Below, one piece after another: positions 16,418 through 29,272 of a stretch of DNA of 64,000 nt. Source of the DNA: Acanthococcus lagerstroemiae (lineage: Eukaryota > Arthropoda > Insecta > Hemiptera > Eriococcidae). Position 1 is the first letter of the stretch. Each line of letters opens with the position of its first letter. The stretch is taken from contig CM063108.1 of the NCBI GenBank assembly GCA_031841125.1, forward strand, positions 4,633,683 to 4,697,682, in the 5' to 3' direction. Under the pieces are notes generated by a model. That model was not told the DNA's origin. It saw only the letters and a program-made list of their open reading frames with translations, and ran no database searches. The position numbers and the translations under genes were made by a program.

Positions 16418-19400
16418 ATGGCTTCTGTTATTTTTTCATTGTTTTGTGTGGCTACGGGTAAGTAACGAAATTTTTATTATATATGCTTATACTGTTGAAA
16501 TGAAACGGAAGATGTTCTTGAGAAAAATTGACGAAACAGTGACGTTTGTTGCAATCGCAGCCTCTCGTCAGTAATTTTTCTTTTTTCTACATTCATATTC
16601 TTTACCCCTTATCGTTTCCGATAACAGTGCACTTTGATATTCATATATTACGTTTGTCAGCTCTCGTGAGGTATGATTCCATCATTTTTTCGCATAACCG
16701 ACGTTATAGTAGATTATGTAATTTTAGTTTAGAGGTATTCAATGTTCTTATGTTTACGGTACGCACTCTCTGCGTTACTCGCTTCCGTACTTTTCATTTT
16801 CAATATACGTGCATAACACTTTGATTACTTGATGTCCACTTGGAACTAAGGGGTTTTCGAAACCAGCGGACGCCTCGCGCCAGGGTGCTCGCAACATGTT
16901 TTATCACATTTTAGTTTGTCATCTATCTGCGTTTTCATAGAACAGCATAAGCCAAAAAAATGGTTTAGAGTTTTATTTTTCGCCCTTATACATAGACACT
17001 GGGTGCCAACTGATGAATAATTCAAGGTAGTATTTATTAAAAAATGATACTTCAACTATTTTTCGTCACTTTTTTACGGTTCAAATTTACTTTTATCTTC
17101 CAATACTTTTCGGCCTTATTATAGACACAGGAACCGGAACGATATTGAACAAAAAAAAAAAAAAAAAATCCGCGACGGTAGAACAAATTTTACTAACTTC
17201 GAAACTACAGTCGATGAAAAATTGTGTAGGACACTGTTCGTACAATTTAAATGGTTCCAATTTCTAATGATGTAATTTTCTGAGCAGGTCCGAGAATTTC
17301 AGAAAAAATTAAATAAAGAGCAACGATTCTAAAAATTACGTTTTCTCCTGAATCCGCGAGAAAAAACCCGCCTGGAAATCATAGGGCCAGCGTCAAATTT
17401 ACGCCAGTTTGGCGCTAGCGCGCTCCCATTTGAAACACATGCAAGCGCTGTTGCCGGAATTTTCGGCCAGTTGGCGCCGGCGTATATTTGGCACGACTAT
17501 AGCGCCTGGCGCCAATCCAGCGCCAATTGTCGATTGGTGCTCGATTTGCGCCAGAATCGAGGGTAAATTTGGCGTATATCTGGCGCCGATGCCGGAATTC
17601 GGGCTGGCCCCACGATTTCCAGACGGGTAATGAGCTGAATTATAAAAAAGGCACCAGCGCGTATACAGTGGGAGATATAGGGGCCCGTGTTTTTTCCGAA
17701 ATGTCAAGAAAAGTACTTTTTTGTCTTTAATATGGTTGAAAATTAAAAAAATGTTTGCTTGCCCAGTTCGAGATTGAAATTTAGTGTTAAAAATTTTCTA
17801 TGTACCTACCCTGTTCCCAAAAAGTTCCAGATATCTGCCTGAAAGAGCATACTGGTTGTAATTGATTATTTTAAGCTAAAGATTTACAGTAGACTTAAGA
17901 GACATAAAAATAATAAATTAGTTTCATTTAAACTCTTATTGCCAATAGGTATGGCCATGTTTATAGGAACTGGAATTTACTTTGTCAAATGCGGCCACAG
18001 TGGTGATCACATTTAGCTTTTCATCGAACCATTTGTGGCCACTTGGAAAATGTTCAAGTTATTACATTTTTTTCTTTTTCTTTTTCTAATTATCTCCTCT
18101 GTTTTACCTTTTCTACTTTTCTCAAGGAAAGTGAGAAAAATCATCCCGTCTCATTTCAGAACGAGCAGAACTTGAATTTTTCTCTTCGAGGAAAGGAAAC
18201 CTGCCAAGTTAGCTTAGCTCTACTACTACTACTACTACTACACAAAGCTACTGCAGGACAATGGTGGAGATGCTAGGAAGTACTGGGGAATAATTAAGGA
18301 GGTCTCAAATCGTAAAGTTGAGAAGCTAAAAACCATACTCATAGACGGTATTACCATAGATGTTAAGGGTAGTGAAAAGGTAGTGGCGAATGTATTTGCG
18401 AATTATTTCTCTGAAATAACTGGCGAAGAGGAAATAATCAATGTACATTCCAAAAACAGAGACCTCCAGTCACAGGTGAATTCATTTTGGTACTCACCCA
18501 TTACAAGTGGGGAAGTAGTCAAAGAGATCAAGGCGTTAGCTGGGAAGCCAAGTGTGGGAATAGATGAGATCCCGATTACTGCACTGAAAACTGTGCCAAA
18601 GGAACTAGCCTCCACACTCAGCAGTTGCTTCAACAGCTCAGTTGCTGAAGGGATCTTTCCGGAGGAACTGAAAGTTGCGAAAGTAGTACCTATACATAAA
18701 AACGGAGATAATAAACTAGTAGAAAATTACCGCCCAATCTCCAAGTTATTGGAAAAACTGATGCATAAAAGAATTGTGAGCTATCTACATAAAAACAACT
18801 TTCTCGCAACCAATCAGTATGGATTTTTGGAGGGAAAAGGGACGACCGAAGCACTTGTTCACCACATAAGGAGTATTAGTGAGGGGGTGGAATGTAACCT
18901 GATCACAATAGGGATTTATATTGATATTAAAAAAGCATTCGACACGGTGAATCATACGAAACTGTTGGAAAAACTTGAGAGTATTGGTATTAGAGGTTTC
19001 ACAAAACAGTGGTTTGACTCCTACCTTAAAAATCGAGAAATGAGAGTAGAGATAGCGGGGGTCCTCAGTGAGCCCAAGAACATTCTCAGAGGTGTCCCAC
19101 AAGGCAGTTGCCTGGGACCTCCTCTGTTTACCATCTATGTGAACGACCTATGCAAACTTAAACTGAAGGGTAAATTGTTCTGCTTTGCAGACGATACTGC
19201 GATCGTGCTTAAGGGCATGGATAAAACTAAGTTAGTTAAAGAAATCAACGCGGACCTCACAAAAATTGCAGAATGGTACAGGGACAATGGCCTAGAAATA
19301 AACGTGAAAAAAACCAGCTATGTTATATATGGTCATAGGTACTTTACACCTTCCGAAATCTGTAAGCTATGTCCCTAATCTTGTTTTTATCTTTTAGCCA

Positions 19401-22400
19401 AATCCTCAGAATGCTATATAGCATGGAGTTATGAGTGTTTATCAATTGTTTCAGTTGATTTTGTGTCAGAAGTTTGGGCGCCGTAGCAGGTTAATACTTG
19501 GTTCACTAAGCTTTATAATATTTTTATTTTAATTGAACGTATCAATTTGCTCCTAAAGATATACTTTTATAGTCTTAAAAAGCTTTCCAAAAGCACTGGA
19601 TATTCTTGTGTCCACTGCTTTCCTCATATGTTTGCAGACAAAATGATTCATAACCCAAGTACCGACACACATTTACTCTTAAAGCTTTTGCCCCATCGAT
19701 TAGTATTTCGTTGATCGATTCATTGTTAGTCCAAAGTCCTCACTTCTTTTTTTTTTTCATTCCTAAACCATTTTCCCCACTTCTTCGAAAATTTTAACCA
19801 CTCTATTACGATATCATCAGCGAACCTTAAGTTTACAAAACCTCGGTATCCGTAAAGCACCGCAGGGTATGACCTTATCACGGGACAAATAGTAAAGAAT
19901 TTACCATGCTGCGTGCTGAGACTACTTACCATTATCATCAACCGCTCTATGGAGTTAGGATACTTTCCACAGCAATGGAAGGCTGCAACAGTTGTTACCA
20001 TTCTAAAGCCGAGCAAGCCACCTGATGATCCAGCCTCCTGCCAATCTTTTCCAAGATCTACGAAAAAGTCATCATCGTTAGACTCAACAAAACAATTGTA
20101 GATAAGCAAATAATTCCCGATCACCAGTTTGGATTCAGACTAAAGCACTCAGCAATCGAACAAGTCCACAGAATTGCAAATACTATTACCATGTCCCTAG
20201 AAAAACGTGAATACTGTTGTGCAGCATTCTTAGATGTCCAAGCCGCATTCGACAAAGTCTGGCTGGAGGGACTTCTGTTCAAGTTGAATCGATTCGCAAC
20301 TAAGGGAATGTTCAAACTAATTAAATCCTATCTTAGCCAACGGTACTTCTAAGTCAAAATTGGAAACGACTACTCGGAACTTAAATTAATTCAAGCTGGA
20401 GTTCCACAGGGCTCAATTCTTGGCCCAACACTGTATTCGATCTACACCTCCGATATTCCAGAACCAGATGATGTACTACTTGGAACCTTTGCGGATGACA
20501 CTGCGGCTATCTCTCCTCAGACAAAGACCCGGGCATCGCTGTCAACAGACTGCAGGAAGCACTCAACGAACTGGAAACCTGGCTAAACAAATGGAGAATC
20601 ATCAAAGTTGACCCTGCGAAATCCACAAACGTAACATTTTCATTTTAAACAAGCAGCCGACGGCTCCTGTCTTTCTGAACAACGTCAGGATTCCAGAGAA
20701 AGCAACAGTGAGATATCTTGGCTTGCACTTCAACTCCAAATTAACCTGGAAAGCTCTTATCGACACAAAACTCAGTGAGTTGCTTATCAAGCTACATCGA
20801 ATGCACTGGCTGTTAAACCGAGAATTATCACTCACCTTCGAGAACAAAATGCTGTTATACAAAACAGTGTGTTATTACCAGTATGGAATTATGGATCTCA
20901 AGTCTGGGGAACGTCTAAATCATCAAATATAAAAAGAGTTCAGACGTTCCAAAACAAAGTGTGGCGGCTGATAACAGGCGCTCCGATCTTCACCACGATA
21001 ACGGAGATACATAAGTAGTATGCTGATATGCCAACAGTAACCGAATACATCGAAAAACATGCCGATAAACACCATGGTCGACTGCAGAACCATCCGAACA
21101 CACTAGCACTACAAATCCTAGACAACACCGGCCCAAGAAGACTGAATCCTAAGCACTTCGTTGACCTGCTGAGCTAACTTTCCTCTTAAACCGCGACACA
21201 CAGATGATTGCAAAAATAAAGAGGGCTCAGCACTGGCTGAGAATCCCTCTACCAAATTATTGTAAATAGTACACATATATTTAATTTGTACCATTATGTA
21301 AATTTTTAGAGCTCCGATAGCTGGTAAAATTGTATAATAAAAAAAACCTTTTAAAAAAAACCTTAAGTTGTTGAGCCATACACGCAGAACTTTAATACCT
21401 TTATCCTCTCATTCCATGTTTCTGAAAATAATTTCTATTCACAGTTAAAACGATTTGGGAATGTTGGTCGCCCTTAACATTCCTTGGGATTAGAAGTCAA
21501 TGGAATTCAATATAACAAAATCATCTTCACTTTTGTTTCAGGGAGTTTGTTGCTCGTAGTAGTTCAGTCAAATACAGTCGAAATAAATCAGGGGAGTGTA
21601 GAGGGCACAACACTAGTTGCCAGGAACGGTAAAATATTTAATGCGTTTTATGGAATCCCGTATGCGAAAGCACCGAATGGAAATCTACGATTCCAGGTTA
21701 GACATTCGAACAGATACCTAATTATAATTTATCAGAAAATATGGTAGGTAATTAATAAGATACCTAATGATAATTTTGATGAATAATTTCATCATCTACT
21801 CTGAAAAATTGTGCATTTGTGCAAAATGCATATAAATTCATCACCAGATGATTGGAGCTGCATATATTGATACCACTTACTACAGCTCCTACCTTTCTCT
21901 GTGTACCCGAATTTACGTGATTACTTGAAACTGAGAGTGAATGATCGCATATACTTCGCGTTTCATCATTGTGCATATTCCTGAATCCGAACTGCTTTTT
22001 CAGTTACAGTTACTGACAGTCAAGAAAAAATTTGCCATAGTGGCTAACAGAAGGTTGAAAGGGACTATTCAGAACCGTAGCAACAAGAAAACTTATGTAT
22101 AGGCAAATTACTCTCATGTGAGCGTAATGAGTTTTAATCATGCACAACGTTTCGGCAATAACTGTCATTTTTTACATTTTATACATTGGACCAACTTGTC
22201 TTCAATTTGATCACGAATCGTTCTCCTCTGCTTTATTAGTGGTCCTCATTTACTTCTGATGAAAAAAATCATATTTTCTTTCGAGCCACACCCCAGATCG
22301 ATTTTATGGGTTGGAAAAGTATTTTCTGGTAGGTTTGAGAAAAATTGGGAAAGGTTAACTCGTGTCACATGAGGGGAGGGGGGAAAGTTCTTAGAAAAAT

Positions 22401-25400
22401 TAAGGCTGATTTTTGAGATTGGAGCTTCAGTTGCTGAAAAAACTTCCCCATGTGCACCCAAAAATTATTTTCCTTCCAAAATGGAGAAGTTAATAGTCAT
22501 TAAATTCACTTTTGGGGTTACCCCTCTCCCTCCTAAACAATTTAAGTCCAACGGAAGGCTAATTTCCAGTTACTACAATTTTTCTCAGTTGTCGTGTTCT
22601 TTACATCGATAGTAGGGCTTTTCGGATTGCTTAACCCACTTTAAAAAGTTCCCTTCCCCAACTGGTGGTTAATTTTCATTTACATACTCCACTTTCTCTG
22701 ATTTTCAAGATCTTTACGTCGATAGAGCGGTTTTCTAGGTCGCTGAACCCATTTCAGGGTAATTTTTCTCTCCCACTCCACCTCTAAGGTTCTACAGGAG
22801 ACTAACTCACAATTACTCCGATTTCCCCATATTTTAAATGCTCTCTATTGTTAGTATAGGATTTTCTTCTTCTAAATCACTACTTCCTCTTTCCATCGGC
22901 TTGTTTCCAGCCCCCCATTCCGGCTGCAGGATGGAATGGCACCTTCGATGCCACACGGACACCACCAGTATGTCCACAAGTAGTCGAAAACACGGATAAT
23001 TATACTGGTAGTGAAGATTGCTTATACGTGAACTTATACACTCCTCAGGTTTGCTAACAAGTTCTTTATTTTGCTGCAATAAAAGTTACTTTGACAAGGT
23101 ATTACGCACTCCGATAACAATTTATCCCCGATAAGATAATACACTTTTATAGTTAAGACAGATTTTACAGTAAAGTATTTCTCTGAACAACACAGACACC
23201 AATGCCCTCCTTGCAGACAATTCATTATACATTAATTTTTTATCCATAATGTAAGTAGGGTGTAGTTCCTATTTACACCTATACATCTGCAACAGATACG
23301 AATTAATAGTCATCTATAGGAACAACATGCAGCAAATGTTAAAAATTTTTTTCAACTTTTCAGAATGCAACACCAGGCTCCAATTTTCCGGTGATTGTAT
23401 ATTTTTTTGGAGGTCAATTCAAATATGGTAACCCAACAAAAGAGGGTCCCGAGTACTACATGAGTAGAGATATAATTCTAGTAATGGTTAGTTATAGAAT
23501 TGGGGTTTTTGGCTTTCTCAGCACTGGTGACTCGGTTATTCCCGGCAACATGGGACTAAAGGATCAAACATTATCGATGCAGTGGGTTAGGAATAATATT
23601 TATAAATTTGGCGGCGATCCTAACAGAATAACATTGCAGGGGCATAGCTCGGGTGCTATGTGCGCACACCTGCATACGCTATCACCCTTGAGTAAAGGTA
23701 AGTCCACCAGTTCACCTCAATACTATTATGCGCATTGTAAGTTACATAACGAGAACGAACTGAAGGTCAATAATAAATCCTACGAATGCACGTTGCCCTT
23801 CATACATGTAGTGCACATACAATACACCCTTTTCATTTTTGGAAAAAAGCGAATGAACACATATACACATGCTGACCTTTTACCTAGTTCACGTTATCTA
23901 GGATCCACCATGCCCATTCGTCTATTGTTTTAACTTAGGACTATTTAATCGAGTTATACTGCAGAGTGGCTTGGGAACATGTCCACATCTTTTTATTGAC
24001 AAGGATACAGCCAAGGGATTAACCTACGAACTGGCACGCAAAGTTAATTGTGCCTTCAATACATCGGAGGAATTGTTGAGTTGCTTGCTAGCGAAAGATG
24101 GAGAGGATCTGGTTCGAACAAGTGAAACACTGAGGGTACGTCAGTACATACTGTATACTTAAATACATATAGGTAGTATTATTTCTTACGATTTTTGTAG
24201 ATCAATTAGGTCACTTACAGATTCGTAGTTAACTATACATGTAAGTACCTATATGACATAAGTGGCATTAATTTTGGAGATCAGATTTGGCAAACAGAAC
24301 CAAATTACGGATTCAGACCTACTGTAGAAGACAAAGATGTTGAAAACGCATTTTTAACTGAAATCTCTATACATGCTCCCTATCAATCTACGGAGCCCTC
24401 TTGGTTGATTGGTATGACGAGCGGCGAAGGGGCATCGTATGTGTCTGGTACTTCGAACTTTTATGTACTTTATTCGCTAGCATCATAATGCTTGTGGTGA
24501 TGTAATGCTCGTGCAAACAACGCCATTTGTGGAACTGTTCTGTTTTCAGCATATTTCGCCAGCCCTGAGCTGTTTCGCGATATCACTACGCTAAGTCCTT
24601 CGCTCATTCTGCCCATAATTGCTGCTTTCCTGTGGAACACAAAACCAGCGCATGTCAATTATATTGCGCACACTATTATGACACGTTTTTTTGATGACGA
24701 GGGGATAAGTCCAGCTACAGACACTGCGTTAGTTGATGTAAGGCAGCTTTAAACTCGTAAATGATACTAGTTTTTAAGCGCACGTGTCAAAAGTTCTCTA
24801 GCTTGTGATTCATTCGTAAGTGTAGGAAAAATTCTTAAGGTTGAATAAAAGTGTGTAACTTTTTTTTTTTTCAGCTGCTGACTGGTGCCTATCATGGCAT
24901 GAGTGTACTCAACGAAGTCCAGAAGTACACTGGAGTTAAATATGTGTACTTGTATGACTATAGAGCCAATTGGAATAATCAAGACCCGAGATATGTTAAA
25001 TTTCTTGGTACAGCTTACTTGTTCTTAGCGATCGTTGCTGTACTTACCAATAATGAAATACCTTTCCACTTGTCCTAGTATTCCTATGCGCAGTAACGGA
25101 TTTCTACTTTCGATAAAACTACAACTACAACGCATGCAGGGACGTACCGAATAAGTTATTCCTGGGGTAGGGGGGAGAAAGAATTGTAATAGTCCCACCT
25201 GACTCAACACAAAATTCCAACGTATCACAGCAAAAAATTAAGAAAAAGGAAAGAAAACCTTTTGCCTTGTTGGATTTTTCCAACTGACTCAACTCAAAAT
25301 TCCCAAATATCGAAGCAAAATAAAAAACTTTGACTTGAATTTTCCCAACTTCTCAACTCAATTCTCAAGTATAAAAAAAAACAAAAAAAACCTTTTGACT

Positions 25401-26992
25401 TGTTGGATTCTTCCAACTCCGCCTGACTGAAATGGTAAATTTTCTCAACTGCTAAGCAAAAAATTCCTGGGGGTAAACATCCATGAACACCTAGTTACCC
25501 CAAATATTAAAACAATGTTTGTATAGGTATTATTTAGATTTTAACATTTCCCTTAGGTGTGGGGCATGCCGACGAGATGCCATTACTTTTTAAGAATCCG
25601 TCAGATGAGCGAAGCAGCCAGCTTTTGACTGAAGACGATTACGCATTTGGAGACGAAATCATAACGAGATGGGTGAATTTTGCATATACAGGGTGAATAT
25701 ATATTTTATTTTTTTTCAACTTATGGTTACAATGATAGGAAAATGAATAATTATTCGAACTTTTTTTTAACGGGAGTGGTTATAAGGCGTTCTGTGAAAC
25801 ATACTGCGGTAAGATTTCGCGGGAGGTGAGGGGATTCTGTATTTTGGCATGGCAATCAAAATGATGAATGCCATGCCGAAGGACACATGGGAAAGTTCAT
25901 ACCGAAAGACAATAGTGAACAAAAAGTGTTCTGCCGTCGAATTAATAGATTCCAAACAGAAAATTATATGGAGAGTTGATAAAGGCACACTAACCCATTA
26001 ATTGGACGTAATTATTTTTGGACGATGATTGCCTATCGTTGCATAAAGATGACCATGCCGAAGGACGCATTTTTTTTAAACTCTTAATTTTAGACAATAA
26101 CATGTGAATGCACGAGTCCTTTCACAAAAAAACTGGATTCGATGTGCGGACCGTATTGCTCTAATAAGAATATACAACTTGACCATTAATTGCGTCGAAA
26201 AAATATTTAAATGCCTGTTCTGTGATTGGTTCAAAAAGAACCATGCCGACGGACAAAAAATTGAGGGACAATTTTCAGAGGTGACTATATATACCTACTC
26301 CCACCAGTGAAGATGCGATTTCAATGTTCCCTTGTGATTCCTTCAACCATTTGAAGTAGCACCACGTTGTTAGTTTGTCCTAATATACAGCTTGAAAATT
26401 TGGGAAAAAATAATAAAAATCGTTCGAGGGACAGCCATGACGACGGACATTTGAGCATATTTAGTCCAATTTTGACCCATTAAAAGTGGATCAAATTTTC
26501 TTCTGAAAACTTGCAAACGTGTAGAACTGAGTCATATCTATTAAAAAAAAAAAACACACTAATTAGCCGTATCATTAATAGCTTGTGAGATAACTGCTGG
26601 GGACTAAAATATCAACATTTTCGAAGAATAACGCAAATAATGTATTTTTAATTGTACATTTATCAAACGTCTAGAAAGCATGATGAACTGAGAACTCACT
26701 CACATGATGTTGGTATTATGCTAGGTTTATCCTCTCCTGTACCTACCTAATCAGATGAACAAAATGAATCTATTTGATTTTTTCCAAAATATTCTGACAA
26801 ATAATTTATTTTGGCAGAAATCCGAACGAACCGTTCCCGATAAATACAACTGTCTTCGGTTCCTGGATCCCGATGACATCTTCCCGCATAGAATTTCTCC
26901 GTCTACGAAGGAATGGTTCCATGGAGGCGGACTATTTCAGACGGAAATACGAATTTTGGAATAAGTTACCCGTTTTCAGCAAGTACCGATAA
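16418..26992 (+). CDS. Carboxylesterase A (JHE/cholinesterase-like family), 10 exons
   Basis: A secreted serine hydrolase of the carboxyl/cholinesterase family. Exons: 16418-16457, 21542-21696, 22911-23048, 23364-23697, 23939-24135, 24285-24447, 24550-24737, 24875-25007, 25557-25692, 26818-26992. All have AG and GT borders, and the sum, 1659 bp, is exactly 553 codons with no internal stop. A signal peptide spans about residues 1-24. The triad is Ser206 (GHSSG), Glu336 (SGEG) and His453 (GVGHADE), with normal family spacing. The oxyanion-hole motif, usually HGG, is FGG. Likely substrates are esters such as hormones or xenobiotics; this is not resolvable from sequence. Intron 1 (5 kb) is filled with LINEs and intron 9 carries an 880-bp repeat block. 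A polyadenylation signal, AATAAA, is near 27735. Exon borders are my reading, not transcript-based. Confidence 0.88.
16458..17366. other. Intron 1 of esterase A, first part
   Basis: No gene, repeat family or conserved frame seen. An A-run of about 19 bases lies near 17150-17168. Confidence 0.5.
17367..17627. mobile_element. GC-rich miniature inverted-repeat element
   Basis: Begins CCCGCCTGGAAATC and ends GATTTCCAGACGGG; the inverted ends match over about 25 bp (including GGGCCAGC) with few differences. The interior is packed with TTGGCGC and GCGCCAA words, giving strong secondary structure. It is far more GC-rich than the surrounding intron. No clear target duplication. Length 261 bp. Confidence 0.65.
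18218..18242. repeat. CTA microsatellite
   Basis: Seven or eight CTA triplets just before the open LINE frame; it may mark the 5' border of the truncated LINE. Confidence 0.7.
18246..19378 (+). mobile_element. LINE reverse transcriptase fragment (CR1/jockey-like)
   Basis: Open for about 360 codons from 18246. It carries reverse-transcriptase blocks in order: NYRPIS, QYGFLEGKGT, DIKKAFDTV, GVPQGSCLGP and FADDT (catalytic, near 19186). The step from NYRPIS directly to KLLEKL lacks the few residues normally between, so a small in-frame deletion is likely. Similarity ends near 19335; the last codons and stop at 19378 look foreign. Endonuclease, ORF1 and 3' end are missing, so it cannot move. The frame is intact across the polymerase core, which suggests a recent insertion. 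It lies in intron 1 of esterase A. Confidence 0.85.
19380..21480 (-). mobile_element. Older LINE fragment (RTE-like), split by a jockey insertion
   Basis: On this strand, 21480-21370 ends in EDKGIKV and WLNNL, and 19822-19760 resumes with RFADDIVI, the catalytic block. The two halves join across the jockey element. Further pieces down to about 19400 (CRYLG, later RILRI-like text) match the C-terminal part of such LINEs but carry stops. It is an old dead copy. Confidence 0.65.
19834..21358 (+). mobile_element. 5'-truncated jockey-like LINE with 11-bp target duplication
   Basis: Starts inside the reverse transcriptase (GYDLITG near 19866) and continues with YFPQQWKAATVV, KPSKPPDDPAS, HQFGF, DVQAAFDKVW, GVPQGSILGP and FADDT (about 20490), in several frames with stops. 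The 3' untranslated part ends in an A-rich tail at 21338-21358. It is flanked by AACCTTAAGTT at 19823-19833 and 21359-21369. It interrupts the minus-strand LINE described separately. Decayed and immobile. Confidence 0.85.
21697..22910. other. Intron 2 of esterase A
   Basis: No gene. From about 22440 to 22800 there are degenerate units carrying words like GGTCGCTGAACCCATTTC and TCTTTACGTCGATAG, the same dispersed style of repeat found at 34.3, 49.2 and 53.7 kb. Confidence 0.5.
25078..25480. repeat. Short tandem expansion in intron 8 of esterase A
   Basis: Three or so imperfect units with CCTTTTGACTTGTTGGATT and CTTCCAACTCCGCCTGACT words (about 25200-25440). The equivalent intron of copy C (12520-12640) has a shorter version, so this part expanded after duplication. 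Confidence 0.5.
25757..26640. repeat. 880-bp insert in last intron of esterase A, about 190-bp periodic
   Basis: Absent from the matching intron of copy C, whose sequence joins directly across it. It contains CCATGCCGAAGGACA or close variants at about 25873, 26051, 26243 and 26436, roughly 180-193 bp apart, with weaker similarity between. It looks like a decayed satellite or internal-repeat transposon. No coding frame. Confidence 0.65.
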
Positions 26993-27111
26993 TCGCTGTA
27001 TCCCTGTTCTTCTACCGGGCGTAACAAAAATAAGAAACAGCTGCCGGAGATAAGAAGATTGCGAGAGGTCCCCTCTAAAGCGCTCGCGTTAAGAAGTCTG
27101 TTCAATGGTTC

Positions 27112-27430
27112 CAGTGTTGCCAGATGTACGATAATAGTCGTATTTGTACGGTTTTGAATTTCTGGAAATCATGTACGGTTGTGCAAGGTACCGTACGTCT
27201 GAAATGTTATTCCTTGAAATATTAGCAAGAAATTGGTCTCCTAAGAAATGAAGACAAAAAAAAAAATCGGAAAATTAATAATAGGGGCTTTTAATATTCT
27301 AAAAATGTTATTTTTTATTGGTAGTCCCGATTGTGTTCACCCGCGGGTTCGTGTACGGTAATGGACTTCAAAATATGGTAATTTTCAGATTCATTTACGA
27401 CTAAACTGTTATCAGAATCTGGCAACACTG
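27112..27430. mobile_element. hAT-type miniature element with perfect 8-bp duplication
   Basis: Ends are CAGTGTTGCCAGAT and ATCTGGCAACACTG, a perfect 14-bp inverted repeat. The 8-bp duplication AATGGTTC flanks it at 27104-27111 and 27431-27438. Length 319 bp, no coding frame. The terminal CAGTG and the 8-bp duplication identify the hAT superfamily. Confidence 0.93.
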
Positions 27431-28043
27431 AATGGTTCTTTCCCTGCCATATGGATGATGCCACTGGATGTGTTAATCAGGTTTTTCAACAAAGTATGCG
27501 TGTACCAATAACCGCTTCTATGAGTTTGTTTCTTTCACCAATCGGTGGACAGAGACCGGTACCAAGAAAGAGACCAAAACGAACAGTTGAAAAGCCTGAA
27601 GACATGGCCCAATGACATAGAGGCTATGATGCGGAGAAGCAGTGTTTCTCTTCCAGTTTTCATATAAATTGGTGGACAGGTAATTGGAAAATTACACCAT
27701 GTCATTGTAAAAAACTCGTATTCCATTTCTATACAATAAAATTAATTTGAAATCTTTGGGATTTGCACCCGCAAACCCATTATTTTTATACTCGCCTATC
27801 CTGCAAAAGTGTAAAAAACCATATACACGCAGAATTGCAAATAATTAAAGGTGGTATCTACAAACAGTTTGGTTCAGTTTTATTGTAATTTTCAAGTAGG
27901 CAGTTGTTATGCTATTTTTCCCGTTTTCACTTGAATAGTGCCCCATCAAAAGGGAGTGGATTCAACTCCGCACCATTTTCTCCGTCAGCATTATTCGTGT
28001 TTCAGCATATTCAGATACTTATCAACCAGCATAATCGTATTCG
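27431..28043. other. Intergenic, downstream of esterase A
   Basis: Contains AATAAA near 27735, the plausible polyadenylation signal of esterase A. Nothing else recognised. Confidence 0.5.
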
Positions 28044-29272
28044 CAGGGGCAAACCAATAGGGGGTGTAGGGTTTGACGACCCCTCCCCCAATAATTTGGC
28101 AGTCGGCCAATTTTGAAACTGTTCATTTGAATTTTTCATTTTTTGTGAATGTTTGTTTGTTTGTTTGTTTTTTGTTTTTTTGTTTTTTCAAGTAAAAAAT
28201 ATTTCGATTAAGAAATCGGCAAATTATTAATTATCTGAAAATTTGCCGGCGAATTTTTAGTTTGCAAAAAATATTTATCGAAAATTGTTCTTCTCCACCT
28301 CCCAGAACTGAAATTTCTGAAAATGGAGTACTGTGGACCCCTGTCAGAGACTATTCAGTCAGCCGAAGGTTTCAAGCTGAGTATCGAACGTTATCTGAAA
28401 GGTTGAAATTAAGCTGAAATGTGGAAAACGTTTCGAAAATCTGAAAATCGGTAGTAAACGGTGAATTTTGAATTTCAAAGAATATTCTGTTTTTGCTTTC
28501 TCTGTTTGACCTATAGAGCCTGAAATCTGAGAAAGTTGAACATTTTATTAAAATCTGAAAGTTGAAAGCAAAAGACTTATTTTCTAATTTCACAAGCTGA
28601 ATCCGATAGCAAATGTTCTATTGTTTAATTAACGGGCTTTGGTCCTGGTGAATATAGGAGGGAAATTTAGCCTGGAACAAAAGTCAAAACTCTATGTGTT
28701 TTTTTCCATAAGAACGAAAGGGAGTTTGTGGCACGAATTCCCTGAATTCAATCGACCTGAAACTTTGTAGTTTTTTATTTTATTTTATTTTATTTTATTG
28801 GAACCAATTTAGGAGATAAATCGTAGGAAATTCAGAAAAAAATATCACTACGAGTAAATTACGACCATCTTAATGAGTAAAGAAAGTTGTGTGTTCCTCT
28901 CAAGTATTCCTAACATCCTTCCAGCTTACCTTTCCAGACTAGGGTACGCTCATGTGCGCAAATGTGAGTGCTTGGGGATGAGGTTCTAATCTGTACTGGC
29001 AGTGACGAAACTATTGGGGGGAGGTGAAACACTCCCCAATAATTTAGCAATCGGCAAATTTTGAAACTGCTCATTTGAATTTTTAATTTTCTAAGAACGT
29101 TTGTTTGTTTGTTTGTTTTTTTTTTAAATATTATTTTGATTAAAAAATCGGCAAATTTTAAAATTTTAAAGAAATTTTATCGGTAAATTTTTAGGTCTCA
29201 AAAATATTTGTCGACAAATTTTCCTTCTCCACCCCCCCCCTCCTCCGAACTGAAAGTCAAGTTTCGTCTCTG
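28044..29272. mobile_element. Composite hAT-like element: two direct MITE copies inside one target duplication
   Basis: Two related segments, 28044-28320 and 29000-29272, share CCCCAATAATTTG/AGCA, a GTTT microsatellite and CTTCTCCACC in the same order and orientation. The right copy has CAGTGACGAAACT and AGTTTCGTCTCTG ends. The outer flanks, 28036-28043 and 29273-29280, are both CGTATTCG. So the 8-bp duplication brackets the pair together with 680 bp of intervening DNA, not each copy. Confidence 0.7.
28774..28799. repeat. TTTTA microsatellite
   Basis: Five TTTTA units between the two MITE copies. Confidence 0.8.

Noticed and set aside
17399..17730. Overlapping frames near 17.4-17.7 kb
   Set aside because: They lie in a GC-rich inverted-repeat miniature element whose palindromes open frames on both strands.
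23034..23225. Minus-strand frames in esterase introns
   Set aside because: No start context, no family features, and frames end at random.
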